Shown here one piece after another: positions 9,049-18,446 of a DNA stretch of 64,000 nt; within the stretch, counting starts at the first letter, position 1, and the number at the start of each line of letters is the position of its first letter. The stretch lies in the NCBI GenBank assembly GCA_900199595.1, contig FZRB01000020.1, positions 18,347 to 82,346 on the forward strand. Reading direction: 5' to 3'. Under the pieces are notes generated by a model, which had not been told where the DNA came from, searched no databases, and was given only the letters and a program-made list of their open reading frames with translations. The position numbers and the translations under genes are program-made. Source of the DNA: Lachnospiraceae bacterium. GTDB taxonomy: Bacteria; Bacillota; Clostridia; Lachnospirales; Lachnospiraceae.

Positions 9049-10053
9049 CTATTTTTTGTTTTCTTCATCCTGAACCATTATATACTCTCCGGCCATTCCT
9101 GCTCCGGCAGCAACAACACTGTCAGGTTCATCGGCAATGGATACTTTGATACCCGTTCTGGCAGTAATAACTTTATCCATACCATAGATCAGACTTCCTC
9201 CACCTGAGAGGAGAATTCCTTCTTTGCCAACATCAGCAATCAATTCAGTTTCTGCCTGGTCTAATACTTTCATTATTCCATCAATGATCTGATTAACAAG
9301 ATCATCGAAGGCTTCAACAGTTTCATTAGCACCCAGATCCAGTCTGACAGGAAGTCCATTTATCTGACTTTTCCCTTTTATCTCATAAGACGAATCAACT
9401 GTTCTTGGATATACACCTGCTATTTCTACCTTAGCATCTTCAGCAGAAAGTTCACCAAGCTCAATATTATATTTACGTCTTACAAATCTGGCTAAAGCAT
9501 CTGTAAAATCATCGCCGCCAATTTTAAGTGAAATACCATAGGCTATATCTCCGGCTGATATAATGGCTATTTCAGTAGTACCACCACCTATATCCACAAT
9601 CATATGGCCGGTAGTTTCCATTATATCGACGCCAGTTCCCAATGCAGAAGCTATCGGTGATTCCAGAAGAAATATTTCCTTTGCTCCTGTTTTTACTATA
9701 GCATCCTCTACAGCTCTTCTTTCAACCTCTGTGATACCTTGTGGAACAGTCACACATACATTCGGTCTTCCAAGAAGTCTTCTTTTTCTGAGCGCATTTT
9801 TTATAAATGCCTTTATCATTCTCTCAGCTATAGCATATTCAGATATAACACCATGCTGCATAGGTTTTTCAACAACGATAGCTTCGGTAGTTTTACCAAG
9901 CATCTTTTTTGCTTTATAACCTACAGCAATAATCTTTTTTTCCTTACGCTCATATGCAAGAACTGAAGGCTGATTAATAACAATACCTTTATCCCGCATA
10001 TATATACAAACCTTGGAAGTACCAAGATCTATACCCATGTCAATACGATACAT
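9049..10053 (-). CDS. mreB: MreB/Mbl-family bacterial actin
   Basis: 334 residues, the full MreB length. Actin-fold ATP-binding segments are visible: phosphate-1 loop MGIDLGTSKVCIYM at residues 6-19, phosphate-2 VDIGGGTTEIAII, and the adenosine motif ILLSGGGSLIYGMD. The family-typical VTVPQGITEVERRAVEDA is also present. MreB forms membrane-associated filaments that guide peptidoglycan synthesis. Unusually, there is no mreC/mreD next to it: its start codon overlaps the stop of a 1141-residue coiled-coil protein (TAATG), and it ends a four-gene operon. It may therefore be an Mbl/MreBH-like paralog with a dedicated partner rather than the housekeeping copy. Confidence 0.93.
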   Translation of the reverse strand: MYRIDMGIDLGTSKVCIYMRDKGIVINQPSVLAYERKEKKIIAVGYKAKKMLGKTTEAIVVEKPMQHGVISEYAIAERMIKAFIKNALRKRRLLGRPNVCVTVPQGITEVERRAVEDAIVKTGAKEIFLLESPIASALGTGVDIMETTGHMIVDIGGGTTEIAIISAGDIAYGISLKIGGDDFTDALARFVRRKYNIELGELSAEDAKVEIAGVYPRTVDSSYEIKGKSQINGLPVRLDLGANETVEAFDDLVNQIIDGIMKVLDQAETELIADVGKEGILLSGGGSLIYGMDKVITARTGIKVSIADEPDSVVAAGAGMAGEYIMVQDEENKK

Positions 10054-13000
10054 TAATTAAAATCCTCAGGTGTAACCTTTTTCTTTTCATTGTCTCTCTT
10101 TGATGCCTTTTCAAGTGCAGAATCAACCTCTTTTATAAGTCTGTCAAGATTACCTGTTTCCATACCCATAATAAGATTGTCGAGTTTGTTCTTAACCTCT
10201 GCAACATACTTAAAGCCTCTGTTCTCGATATATGTGAGAGCTACCTTAGCCATATTCTCTTTAGTAATCTTTGTCATATCAATAAGGTATTCAAATTCAG
10301 AAAGGATTTCTGAAGTATTACCAAACAGTCTTGATATGGAATCAATCTCACCTGTAAGAATAACAACAAAGTCCTTTACGTCCTTAGCAGAAAGATTAAC
10401 TATCTCTATAAGCTTTTCAGGCTTTACAAGACCAGCGTTCTCCACTACAAGACATCCACCCTTAAGCTTATCAAGAGCATCCAGCTTAACCTTGTTAAGA
10501 GCCTGAGCTTTTATCTTAGCAATAGTCTTTTCACTGCAGATACCCATATCGTAGAAGCTTCGTGCAAAGTCTTCACCTACACATACAGAACCAAATCCAT
10601 ACTGTCCTAAAATAACTATGTTTCTGGATCTTATTGTTTCTTCCATATTTGCAGCTATATCATTAAAGGTATCAACTATTTCATCAGCTGATGCTTCAAT
10701 GTAGAGATACTTTTCAAGATAATTAGCAGCAAGTGGAAGTCTTTGGCCAGGTGCAGTCTTAGTAAGATCGATATCCATACTGTCAACTGAGGCAGCTTTC
10801 TTTTCTGCATCCTTTATGGCAGCCTTAGCTTTTTCAAGTCTCTTCTTAGCATCATCTATAACAGAAGCAGACTCTTTACTCTTATTTGCAGCTTCCTTTT
10901 CTGCTTTCTTCTTAGCATCTGCAAGCTCTTTTTCTACTGATATAATACCAGCTTCTTTTTCTTTTAATTCTTTTTCTTTTGATTTTACATTATCCTCAGC
11001 ATCTTTAATTGATGCATCTGCAAGAGATACTGCTTCCATAAGCTGAGCCTTGATAGCTTCCTGCTCCATAGCTCTGGCTTCTATTTCAGCTTTACTCTTT
11101 TCAAATTCTGCATCTATAGCAGAATTCTTCTCATCGATAATCGCTTTAATATCAGCATCAGCCTTTGAATCAGCTTCCTTCTCAGCACCGGCAATAAAAT
11201 CACTTATAAATGCAGCCGAACCACTTACGATTGTTTCAAGAACAGATGCTAAAGAGTTTTCTCTTTCTTTTGCAGCATTGGCACGTCTCTCATCAATATC
11301 AGAAGCTTTTGCACTGATAGCAGCAACAGCTTCCTTTCTCTTCTCAACCTCTGCCTTTGCATCTTCTACTGAATCAGTAATCTTCTGAAGCTTATTTTTA
11401 GCTTCTTCAGCTGCTTTCTTCTTCTTATCTACTTCAGCTACCGCATCATCTACTAAAGCTTTCTGCTTATCAACATTAGCCTCAAGATCACTGACCTTAG
11501 ATTTAGCCTCTTCAAGTTCATCAGCTATCTCAATAACTCTTCTCTTTGCAGATTCGAGTGCTTCTTCGGCTTTCTTGACATTTTCATTAGCCTCAGCAAG
11601 AGAACCTTCTATTCCAACAAGATCAGCATTAGCCATCTCAACATCAGACTCAGCAAACTTAACATTTTCTTTAGCCTTTTCAACTTCTTCTTCAGCTAAT
11701 ACAATTGCTTCCTCTGCATTTTCTTCGTCAGTCTTAAGACTCTTAATACTGCTCTTTATATCAGCAACCTTATCTTCAGCTTCTTTAACTCTGAGTTCAG
11801 CAGCCTCAATCTCACCCTTTAAGCTAACTTCTTCATCATTAAATCTTCTCTCATCCTCAGCTGCTTTTTCTTCTGCTTCCTTTTCAGCATTGGCACGCTC
11901 TTCAGCTTCTTTTTCTTTAGCTTTGATTTCAGCAGTTTTTTGAGCTTCCTCTATTAAGCCGGCTACTATAGCCGCCCTTCCTTTTTCAGCCTCTTCCTTA
12001 GCTACAGCCTTTTCTGCGTCAGCCTTTTCTGATGCTTTATCGATTTCAGCTCTTATTGTTGCTATCTCATCATCCTGAGCCTTAACATCATTTTCAGCTT
12101 TATCTTTTCCTTCTTTAGCTGTTTCAACAGCTTTTTTAGCATCTTCTATAGCTTTTTCTGCATCTTCTTTTTCCTTCTTAGCAGCTTCAAGCTTAGCTTC
12201 TAATTCAATCTCAAGATCACTCTTTTCAACAGGAACATCCTTTTTGTCCTTAAGAGCTTCTTCAAGTTCTTCAATCTCTTTAATAATAGAAGCCTCTAAT
12301 GCTTTAGCTTCTTCTATCTCTTTAGCTGCATCTTCTTTTGCCTTTTCTTTAAATGCCTTAGCAGCAGCCTTACGTGCCTCATCAGCAGCCTTCTTTCTCT
12401 GCTCTTCAAGAACACGTCTCTTTTCAGCTTCTTCAGCCTGACGCTTAGCAGCTTCCTCAGCCTTCTTAGCTGCACGCTCCTCAGCCTGACGCTTAGCTTC
12501 TTCTTCAGCCTTACGCTTTTCTTCAGCAGCCTTAGCTTTAGCTTCCTCAGCCTTCTTAGCCTCTTCTTCTTCAGATTTTTCCTTTTCAAACTGAGCTTTC
12601 TTACGAGCAGCAGCCTTTTCTCTAGCTGCAGCAAGACGTCTCTCCTGATCGTCTATGCCACTAGACATTTTCTTCTTTCTGGCTTTCTCATCCTTAAGCT
12701 CTTCTTCGATTTCAGATGTCTTATCCTTTGAGCCTTCTCCTTCTGATTTTTTATCATGATTATCAGCAGAGATATCCTGGAAACCATCCATTTTAGATGC
12801 CTGAGCAGCGAATGATGCATCATCGTCATCATCAATATCATACATACTGTCAACATCATTAGAAGGAGTTTCTCTGTTTGTAGGAATAATACTGTCTAAA
12901 TCATCACCAGATTTCTTCTCCTCTCTTTCATCTGAAACCCAGCCGTTATCTGTACTAACAGTCTTAGTTCCATCAGCAGAGAATGATGATCCACCATGAA

Positions 13001-13478
13001 GAGTTATCTTATCTGAATCTTTATCTTTATTTGATTTAATATCAGCATTAAGTCCACCACCTGAAGGAATGCTTCCCAAACCACCTGAAGGTGTACTTCC
13101 GAGACCACCCTTTGAAGTATCTTTTCCCCCAAGACCTTCTCCTAACTTCATGTCAGCGGTAAGAACTACAGTTTGATCATCAGCTCCTGCTTCAAAACCA
13201 GAACCTTCTGCTGATTTCTGTTCCTCTTTCTTCTCAGCATCCAAATCAATACCGAGTTCCTCGGCTCTTTTTCTCCTCTTTTTCTCTTCAATCCGCGCAA
13301 GTTCTTCAGGGGAGAGAGTTTTAAAATGCTTTTTCTCCTCTGTTTTCTTCTTTTCGCCTTTCTTGGAAAATGCCATAGCTTCCTGTTCTCTTTCGAGCTT
13401 CTTCTGCTTTTCAGCACGTTCCTTCTCTACTTGTGCTCGAACGGCAGCTATTAGCGCCTCTCTCTGATCTACAGCCAC
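10053..13478 (-). CDS. Large coiled-coil protein with a degenerate AAA+ C-terminal domain
   Basis: 1141 residues. GTG start, with AAGGAGG 10 nt upstream. Residues 1-100 are Lys/Glu-rich, about 100-170 are Gly/Ser-rich and disordered, 180-250 are acidic, and about 270-910 form an almost unbroken Ala/Glu/Lys heptad-like coiled coil. The last 230 residues look like an AAA+ domain of the CbbX/SpoVK type with dead motifs: NIVILGQYGFGSVCVG (about 953) aligns with Walker A but has Ser for the Lys, and GGCLVVENAGLV (about 1008) aligns with Walker B but has Glu-Asn for Asp-Glu. No signal peptide or membrane segment. The stop overlaps the mreB start, so the protein is probably made in step with MreB and may scaffold it (inference). 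I know no named family for the whole protein. Confidence 0.8.
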   Translation of the reverse strand: MAVDQREALIAAVRAQVEKERAEKQKKLEREQEAMAFSKKGEKKKTEEKKHFKTLSPEELARIEEKKRRKRAEELGIDLDAEKKEEQKSAEGSGFEAGADDQTVVLTADMKLGEGLGGKDTSKGGLGSTPSGGLGSIPSGGGLNADIKSNKDKDSDKITLHGGSSFSADGTKTVSTDNGWVSDEREEKKSGDDLDSIIPTNRETPSNDVDSMYDIDDDDDASFAAQASKMDGFQDISADNHDKKSEGEGSKDKTSEIEEELKDEKARKKKMSSGIDDQERRLAAAREKAAARKKAQFEKEKSEEEEAKKAEEAKAKAAEEKRKAEEEAKRQAEERAAKKAEEAAKRQAEEAEKRRVLEEQRKKAADEARKAAAKAFKEKAKEDAAKEIEEAKALEASIIKEIEELEEALKDKKDVPVEKSDLEIELEAKLEAAKKEKEDAEKAIEDAKKAVETAKEGKDKAENDVKAQDDEIATIRAEIDKASEKADAEKAVAKEEAEKGRAAIVAGLIEEAQKTAEIKAKEKEAEERANAEKEAEEKAAEDERRFNDEEVSLKGEIEAAELRVKEAEDKVADIKSSIKSLKTDEENAEEAIVLAEEEVEKAKENVKFAESDVEMANADLVGIEGSLAEANENVKKAEEALESAKRRVIEIADELEEAKSKVSDLEANVDKQKALVDDAVAEVDKKKKAAEEAKNKLQKITDSVEDAKAEVEKRKEAVAAISAKASDIDERRANAAKERENSLASVLETIVSGSAAFISDFIAGAEKEADSKADADIKAIIDEKNSAIDAEFEKSKAEIEARAMEQEAIKAQLMEAVSLADASIKDAEDNVKSKEKELKEKEAGIISVEKELADAKKKAEKEAANKSKESASVIDDAKKRLEKAKAAIKDAEKKAASVDSMDIDLTKTAPGQRLPLAANYLEKYLYIEASADEIVDTFNDIAANMEETIRSRNIVILGQYGFGSVCVGEDFARSFYDMGICSEKTIAKIKAQALNKVKLDALDKLKGGCLVVENAGLVKPEKLIEIVNLSAKDVKDFVVILTGEIDSISRLFGNTSEILSEFEYLIDMTKITKENMAKVALTYIENRGFKYVAEVKNKLDNLIMGMETGNLDRLIKEVDSALEKASKRDNEKKKVTPEDFN

Positions 13479-13529
13479 GTTGCTACTACCTCCTTAAACT
13501 CCGGTTTCTATACCTTCTAAATAAATATC

Positions 13530-15704
13530 TTATAATTTTATTCCCAGAGAAGCCAGAAGAGCTTCTGCTTCTTTCATCTTTTCTTCTTCTTCTCTAAGTC
13601 CCTCATTTATTTTACTTTGTTCAGTTGAAATAACTTTATCAAATTTATTCTCTATCTTGCTTTCTTCCTTGCCAAGACTTGGGAATAAATCAGAACTGAA
13701 TTTAGAGAAATCCATCTTTGGATAATCAAATGTATCCGAAGCAAATGTATATTTCTCTTCAACTACTGGTTCCTGAACAGGTTCCGGTTCAACAATCGGT
13801 TCTGGTTCAGGTTCTGATTCAATAACCTCAGGCTCTGGTTCTGGTTCAGCTTCTACAATTGGTTCCGGTTCGAAGTCTTCCTCAACTTCTGGAACGAACT
13901 CTTCAACTTCAGGTTCCGGTTCAGGCTCTAAAATCGGCTCCGGTTCTGATTCGAACTCTGATTCCGGCTCGAAGTTTTCCTCTACTTCCGGAACGAACGC
14001 TGCTTCTGGCTCGAAGTCTTCTTCTACTTCCGGAACAAATTCTTCAACCTCGGGCTCCGGCTCTACAAGCGGTTCAGATTCAACTACCGGTTCTGGCTCT
14101 GGCTCTGGTTCAACTTCCTGTTCAGGCTCTGATTCCACAACTTCAGCTTCATGCTCCGGTTCTACAATTGGTTCTGGTTCCGGCTCAAACGCTGCTTCCG
14201 GTTCGAAGTCTTCCTCTACCTCCGGAACGAACTCTTCTTCATGTTCAAAGTCTTCCTCAACTTCCGGAACGAACTCTTCAACCTCATGCTCAGGTTCTAC
14301 AACCGGTTCTGATTCAACCTCTGGCTCTACAACCGGCTCAGGTTCTGGCTCTACAGCCACAGGTTCTGGCACCGGTACAGGTTCAGGAATATGTCTTGGT
14401 TCCGGAATTGGTTCCGGTTCCGGCTCTGGTTCAGGTACTAGCTCTGGTTCAGGTACTAGCTCTGGTTCAGGTTCTGGTTCAGGTTCCGGAAGAGTCTCCT
14501 TAAATGCTTCAAAATCTACGAATACATTTTCATCTGGATCTTCTTCAAACTCAAAGTCCACTTCGCTTAATCCTGCAATCGTATCTGATTCAGGAGCAAA
14601 TCCATCATCATAGTTATAAGTAACAAAATCTCTGAATTTATATTCCGATTCTTCCGTTTCAACATTATCAGATACATTATCATCTTTTTGAGAAACATCA
14701 GAAGGATTATTCTCAACTGTCACTTCAGAACTAACATTCTCTTTTGAAGAATCCATTGTTGTATCCACTGTTTCAGTATTATTATCAACCTTAGAATCTG
14801 AAACAGCTTCTGAAGTAGATTCACTCTGCTCCTTTTCATTTTTATCAGATGTATCTGATTCTTTTTCAGATTTATCCTTATCTTCTTCAGGAGCTTTTTT
14901 CTTAAACTTCTTTTTTATAAATACCTTAAGACCTTTTTCTACATCATCGATTGATTTAATACCTGTTTCTTCACCACTAACCATGGAAGTAATTACAGCT
15001 TCATTTTCCTCAGGAGGATTCATTCTGTAATAATCCTGTTCAAGCTGTTCCTTTTCAAGCACACGGGTAGCTTCATCCTCCGGTTTATCATCAGGATGTT
15101 CTTCCTCAGCATAAATGAAAAAGCTGTCCCATGATGTACTTTTTTCTACCATGGCACTATCTATAAGTGGTAAATAAGGACTGGTTTTAAATGTAGCTTT
15201 ATAATCATTTGCTATTACATCAATATCCCCTTTGTCCAGAAGCCTGGAGAGAATAAGTAATTCATAGCTCCATTCAATATCCATATTATCTCTGTAATAT
15301 GGATAGATCATATCATAAAGCTCTAAAAGATCAGGCTTTCTTGCCTTTTTCATGATATATCGTATATTTTTAAGCTCTCTTTCAGATCCATTGCTGAAAT
15401 ATATATATTCTTCAAAGTATCTTTCAGCCAGCTTAAAATATCCGAGTTTTAAATAATAATTTATGAGAGAATAAATTATTCTTGTGGCTTCAGGAGCCAT
15501 AGAATGCGCCTTCACATAATAATATCTGGCTTCTCTCAGCCTGCCTACATTTTCATATATCTCGCCACAAGTATGAAGAAACTGCGGATTATAAGACTTC
15601 TCAAGATCTTGAGAATCCAAAATACCAACCGCAAGTTCATATTCGTGAGCTGCAGCAAGTTCCTTTATTTTGTTAACACTGGTCATACTTAATCCGGAAC
15701 TCAA
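13530..15704 (-). CDS. TPR-like protein with long Pro-Glu repeat region
   Basis: 724 residues. The best start is TTG at 15704, which has AGAGG seven bases upstream; an ATG six codons later has no good Shine-Dalgarno. Residues 1-180 are helical and TPR-like ([23 protein letters not shown] pairs). Residues 270-400 are Ser/Glu/Asp-rich and disordered. About residues 398-645 are repeats of (EP)n, VEPEP and [12 protein letters not shown]. The C-terminus (about 660-724) is again helical and Lys/Glu-rich. There is no signal peptide, so the Pro-Glu stretch is probably a cytoplasmic extended spacer. It lies 51 bp upstream of the coiled-coil gene and 58 bp after the YbjQ gene in the same operon. Function unknown; partner binding through the TPR is inference. 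Confidence 0.75.
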   Translation of the reverse strand: MSSGLSMTSVNKIKELAAAHEYELAVGILDSQDLEKSYNPQFLHTCGEIYENVGRLREARYYYVKAHSMAPEATRIIYSLINYYLKLGYFKLAERYFEEYIYFSNGSERELKNIRYIMKKARKPDLLELYDMIYPYYRDNMDIEWSYELLILSRLLDKGDIDVIANDYKATFKTSPYLPLIDSAMVEKSTSWDSFFIYAEEEHPDDKPEDEATRVLEKEQLEQDYYRMNPPEENEAVITSMVSGEETGIKSIDDVEKGLKVFIKKKFKKKAPEEDKDKSEKESDTSDKNEKEQSESTSEAVSDSKVDNNTETVDTTMDSSKENVSSEVTVENNPSDVSQKDDNVSDNVETEESEYKFRDFVTYNYDDGFAPESDTIAGLSEVDFEFEEDPDENVFVDFEAFKETLPEPEPEPEPELVPEPELVPEPEPEPEPIPEPRHIPEPVPVPEPVAVEPEPEPVVEPEVESEPVVEPEHEVEEFVPEVEEDFEHEEEFVPEVEEDFEPEAAFEPEPEPIVEPEHEAEVVESEPEQEVEPEPEPEPVVESEPLVEPEPEVEEFVPEVEEDFEPEAAFVPEVEENFEPESEFESEPEPILEPEPEPEVEEFVPEVEEDFEPEPIVEAEPEPEPEVIESEPEPEPIVEPEPVQEPVVEEKYTFASDTFDYPKMDFSKFSSDLFPSLGKEESKIENKFDKVISTEQSKINEGLREEEEKMKEAEALLASLGIKL
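13770..14510 (-). repeat. Low-complexity coding repeats (Pro-Glu tract)
   Basis: The DNA encoding the Pro-Glu region is built of imperfect 6-bp (GAACCG-type) and longer units of roughly 36-45 bp encoding [12 protein letters not shown] blocks. The blocks appear at least five times with synonymous differences. This is expected to change length by slippage or recombination between strains. It also creates a long shadow ORF on the plus strand. Confidence 0.8.
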
Positions 15705-15762
15705 ACTATTACCTCTAAGTTACTGTAAAAGTAACATCCTTTCTAAAAAAACAATGAATTAT

Positions 15763-16866
15763 TTAGTCATCTACAGAAGCATCTTCAAATACTTTTTCAA
15801 CTTTTTCTATAACTGTTTCCTTCATGTTTCCACGAGTCTTCTCATACTGAAGTCCTGATTCCATGATTTCAAGAAGTTCAAGACGTACTCCCGAATCAAT
15901 TTCCTTGATATACTGCATAAGTACATCTTTTATCTCGACAACATATTCCTTTTCTTTCATGCGGTCGATCATTTCCTCGTAATTAAATGTTGCCTTCGTC
16001 ATTATATCCTTCTGCTTACGTCCGCAGACAATACATTCCTCAGAACCAGCTTCATTAACATGACCACAGTTACAGGTCCAGATCATGCCATCTGTTTTAT
16101 ACTTCTCAACAGCATCAATACCACGTTTTTCTTTAAGTGTCTGAAGTCTTCTTGAACTTAGAGTTACATTAATAGGAACATCATTACATGCATATACCCC
16201 ACGAGGTGTAGCATATTTATTAAGTGTAACCTTAGCATCCTTCAGAAGAAGCAGATCACTTGGTGCTATTTTACTCTGAATAAAATCAGACTCTATAACT
16301 GAAAGATTAATATTCTCACTAAAAACAAAATCCACGTTCTTTACTACAAGTCTCTCATCATAGAGATTTGTATATTCAACATCACACCTTAAAGCCTGAA
16401 TATCTTCATGATTATAATTGTAACATACAAGCTTCATATTAATGCTCTGTGAATTACCATCCAGAACAACCTTTACAGGTCTCGGTACAAGACGTGTATA
16501 ATAATTTGTTACATAAAGTTCTTTATGAACGTTATCGGTGACATTTGCAATCTTATTCACCTTAACTGCAGTACCGGAAACAATTATTCCAAATGAACCT
16601 GCTTCAAAAGGTGCATAAGTCATGCTCATACCTATAATTGCATTTGCCCCTCTCTTCTTAGCTGTTTTGATCAGCTGATTTTCAGCGTCCTCACGACACT
16701 GTTCAAGCTTAGCTGTATCCTTACGTGCAACGTCAGCAACATTGGCAGCTATTCCAGAAATAAAATTGGAACCAAGAATTGCCTGACTGGAAATAAATCC
16801 CAGGTACTCATGGATGCTATACCCCTCTATACTGGAACCTGTTGTAACTAAAATAGACTCCGCCAT
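15763..16866 (-). CDS. YbjQ-family (UPF0145) domain protein with C-terminal zinc ribbon
   Basis: 367 residues. Residues 4-105 match the YbjQ/UPF0145 fold: ILVTTGSSIEGYSIHEYLG, a long helix with DVARKDTAKLEQCREDAE, and AKKRGANAIIGMSMTY. A beta-rich middle (about 125-245) is not recognised. At about 262-284 a zinc ribbon of the W-x-C-x-C-G type with four cysteines follows (CNCGHVNE and CIVCGRK). The C-terminal 80 residues are helical. Zinc ribbons after YbjQ domains suggest a sensing or adaptor role, not an enzyme (inference). First gene of the operon that ends in mreB, with its own promoter at 16899-16927 and AGGAGG before the ATG. Confidence 0.78.
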   Translation of the reverse strand: MAESILVTTGSSIEGYSIHEYLGFISSQAILGSNFISGIAANVADVARKDTAKLEQCREDAENQLIKTAKKRGANAIIGMSMTYAPFEAGSFGIIVSGTAVKVNKIANVTDNVHKELYVTNYYTRLVPRPVKVVLDGNSQSINMKLVCYNYNHEDIQALRCDVEYTNLYDERLVVKNVDFVFSENINLSVIESDFIQSKIAPSDLLLLKDAKVTLNKYATPRGVYACNDVPINVTLSSRRLQTLKEKRGIDAVEKYKTDGMIWTCNCGHVNEAGSEECIVCGRKQKDIMTKATFNYEEMIDRMKEKEYVVEIKDVLMQYIKEIDSGVRLELLEIMESGLQYEKTRGNMKETVIEKVEKVFEDASVDD

Positions 16867-16898
16867 TATATACCCCTCCTATTTCAAACTCAAACTTA

Positions 16899-16927
16899 AT
16901 TATAACCTTTAGACAGATTTATTTCAA
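16899..16927 (-). promoter_or_regulatory. Promoter of the YbjQ-TPR-coiled-coil-mreB operon
   Basis: Minus-strand TTGAAA (16922-16927) and TATAAT (16899-16904) separated by exactly 17 bp. The -35 box overlaps the folA stop codon, so this operon can be transcribed separately from thyA-folA although only 57 bp lie between them. No terminator was seen after folA. Confidence 0.65.
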
Positions 16928-17430
16928 GGCATTTCAAGCTTAGATTCATTCTTATATCTGACGAAATGATATTCAATACTGAAACAGGTCTGTTCCTCAC
17001 TTACGTCAACAATTTTCCAGTTTTCCTTCTTGTCAAGATCAGGAAAAAATGTATCTGCCTGATAGCTGTAATCAAGCCTTGTGATGATAGCTTCATCGCA
17101 GTACGGCTCCATCATATTGTATATACTTCCACCTCCGATTATGTATATATCGTCACTGTCTATTCCCTTTAAAATGTCAAACAGCTCCTGTGTACTATGC
17201 GCTATTATGGCATCCCTGGCAGTAAAATCCTCTTTTGTGCTGAGAACTATATTTCTTCTTCCCTTAAGTGGAAGTCCTCCGGGAAAACCGGCAAGAGTTT
17301 TTCTACCACAAACAACAGTATGTCCCATTGTTTCGTTTCTGAAATGTTTCATATCCTCAGGGATTGAAACAAGCAGCTTGTCTTTATATCCTATACCCCA
17401 GTTTTGATCAGCATTGGCGATTAATGTCAT
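16924..17430 (-). CDS. folA: Dihydrofolate reductase
   Basis: 168 residues, normal for bacterial DHFR. N-terminal MTLIANADQNWGIGYKDKL, then PEDMKHFRNETMGHTVVCGRKT with the catalytic-type acid and the NADPH-binding Gly-Arg, and YIIGGGSIYNMM, are the standard DHFR signatures. The enzyme regenerates tetrahydrofolate from the dihydrofolate released by ThyA. It starts 12 bp after thyA, and the pair forms the thymidylate cycle operon. No anomalies. Confidence 0.95.
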   Translation of the reverse strand: MTLIANADQNWGIGYKDKLLVSIPEDMKHFRNETMGHTVVCGRKTLAGFPGGLPLKGRRNIVLSTKEDFTARDAIIAHSTQELFDILKGIDSDDIYIIGGGSIYNMMEPYCDEAIITRLDYSYQADTFFPDLDKKENWKIVDVSEEQTCFSIEYHFVRYKNESKLEMP

Positions 17431-17442
17431 AATTATTCCTTT

Positions 17443-18273
17443 CTATATAGCAATCGGGATGTCTTTGATCTGTGGTCCCGTTACATAATCCTCAACGGTA
17501 AAGTCTTCCACTTTAAAGTCATAAAAATTCTTCACCTCAGGGTTCAGTGTAACCTTCGGAGCCGAATAAGTTTCTCTTTTAATCAGTTCCTTGATAATCG
17601 GAACATGTTTATCATATATATGTGCATCAGCAATAACATGAACGAGCTCTCCCGGCTTGAAGCCAGTAGCCTGAGCCATCATCATTAAAAGAGCTGCATA
17701 TTGCACCACATTCCAGTTTCCTGCAGCCAGAACATCCTGAGAACGTTGATTAAGAATCGCATTAAGCTTATCACCCGTAACATTAAAAGTCATACTATAA
17801 GCACATGGATAAAGATGCATTTCTGACAAATCCTGATGTACATAGATATTAGTCATGATTCTACGGCTGTATGGATTATTCTTTAAGTCATAAATAACCC
17901 TGTCAACCTGATCCATATCACCTTCTTTATAATGGTGCTTAACTCCAAGCTGATAACCATAAGCCTTACCAATTGAACCCTCCTCATCAGCCCACTCATC
18001 CCATATAGATGATTTTAAATCATGAATATTATTGGATTTTTTCTGCCAGATCCAAAGTATTTCATCTATGGCCGACTTAATATATGTTTTCCTAAGTGTT
18101 ATGGCAGGAAATTCTTCCTGAAGATCATATCTGTTAACTATTCCGAACTTTTTAATAGTATATGCAAAACTGCCATCAGGCCACTTCGGTCTGACCTTTT
18201 CTCCCTCGGTACTAACACCATCCTGCAATATACTATTACACATAGCAATAAAAATCTCATCAGCTTTACTCAT
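17443..18273 (-). CDS. thyA: Thymidylate synthase (ThyA type)
   Basis: 276 residues, close to the 264-279 of ThyA enzymes. The catalytic Cys157 lies in EMHLYPCAYSMTFNV, followed by LNQRSQDVLAAGNWNVVQYA (dUMP-binding Arg, Ser and Asn) and HVIADAHIYDKH. The enzyme methylates dUMP to dTMP using methylene-tetrahydrofolate. A TGGGAGG Shine-Dalgarno precedes the ATG. It is divergent from the XRE regulator gene at 18447 and co-transcribed with folA. Confidence 0.96.
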   Translation of the reverse strand: MSKADEIFIAMCNSILQDGVSTEGEKVRPKWPDGSFAYTIKKFGIVNRYDLQEEFPAITLRKTYIKSAIDEILWIWQKKSNNIHDLKSSIWDEWADEEGSIGKAYGYQLGVKHHYKEGDMDQVDRVIYDLKNNPYSRRIMTNIYVHQDLSEMHLYPCAYSMTFNVTGDKLNAILNQRSQDVLAAGNWNVVQYAALLMMMAQATGFKPGELVHVIADAHIYDKHVPIIKELIKRETYSAPKVTLNPEVKNFYDFKVEDFTVEDYVTGPQIKDIPIAI

Positions 18274-18446
18274 AGCGAACCTCCCATGTACTATTCTGTT
18301 TTACCTTCAAATACAGCGTTTTCACGTACCATATCCGGAAAACAAAAAAATAAATGCTATAATCAATATATCCCGCAAAGCATACTATGTGATTATAACA
18401 TAAAATCAGCAAAAAATATAAAAAATTTTAATAAGGAGCATGTATT
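18274..18446. promoter_or_regulatory. Divergent control region between thyA and the XRE regulator
   Basis: 173 bp, very AT-rich. A minus-strand extended -10 (TGTTATAAT, hexamer at 18392-18397) points to thyA. A plus-strand extended -10 (TGCTATAAT, hexamer at 18358-18363) points to the XRE gene. The two would produce overlapping transcripts. Neither has a good -35 box. No riboswitch-like structure was recognised. Confidence 0.35.

Noticed and set aside
10816..12441. Several plus-strand open frames rich in Ser/Ala inside the coiled-coil gene
   Set aside because: They are shadows caused by the Ala/Glu/Lys codon composition of the real minus-strand gene.
13859..14503. 214-codon plus-strand open frame opposite the Pro-Glu repeats
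   Set aside because: It is the antisense of a repetitive reading frame with strong codon bias; its product is low-complexity and it has no ribosome-binding site.
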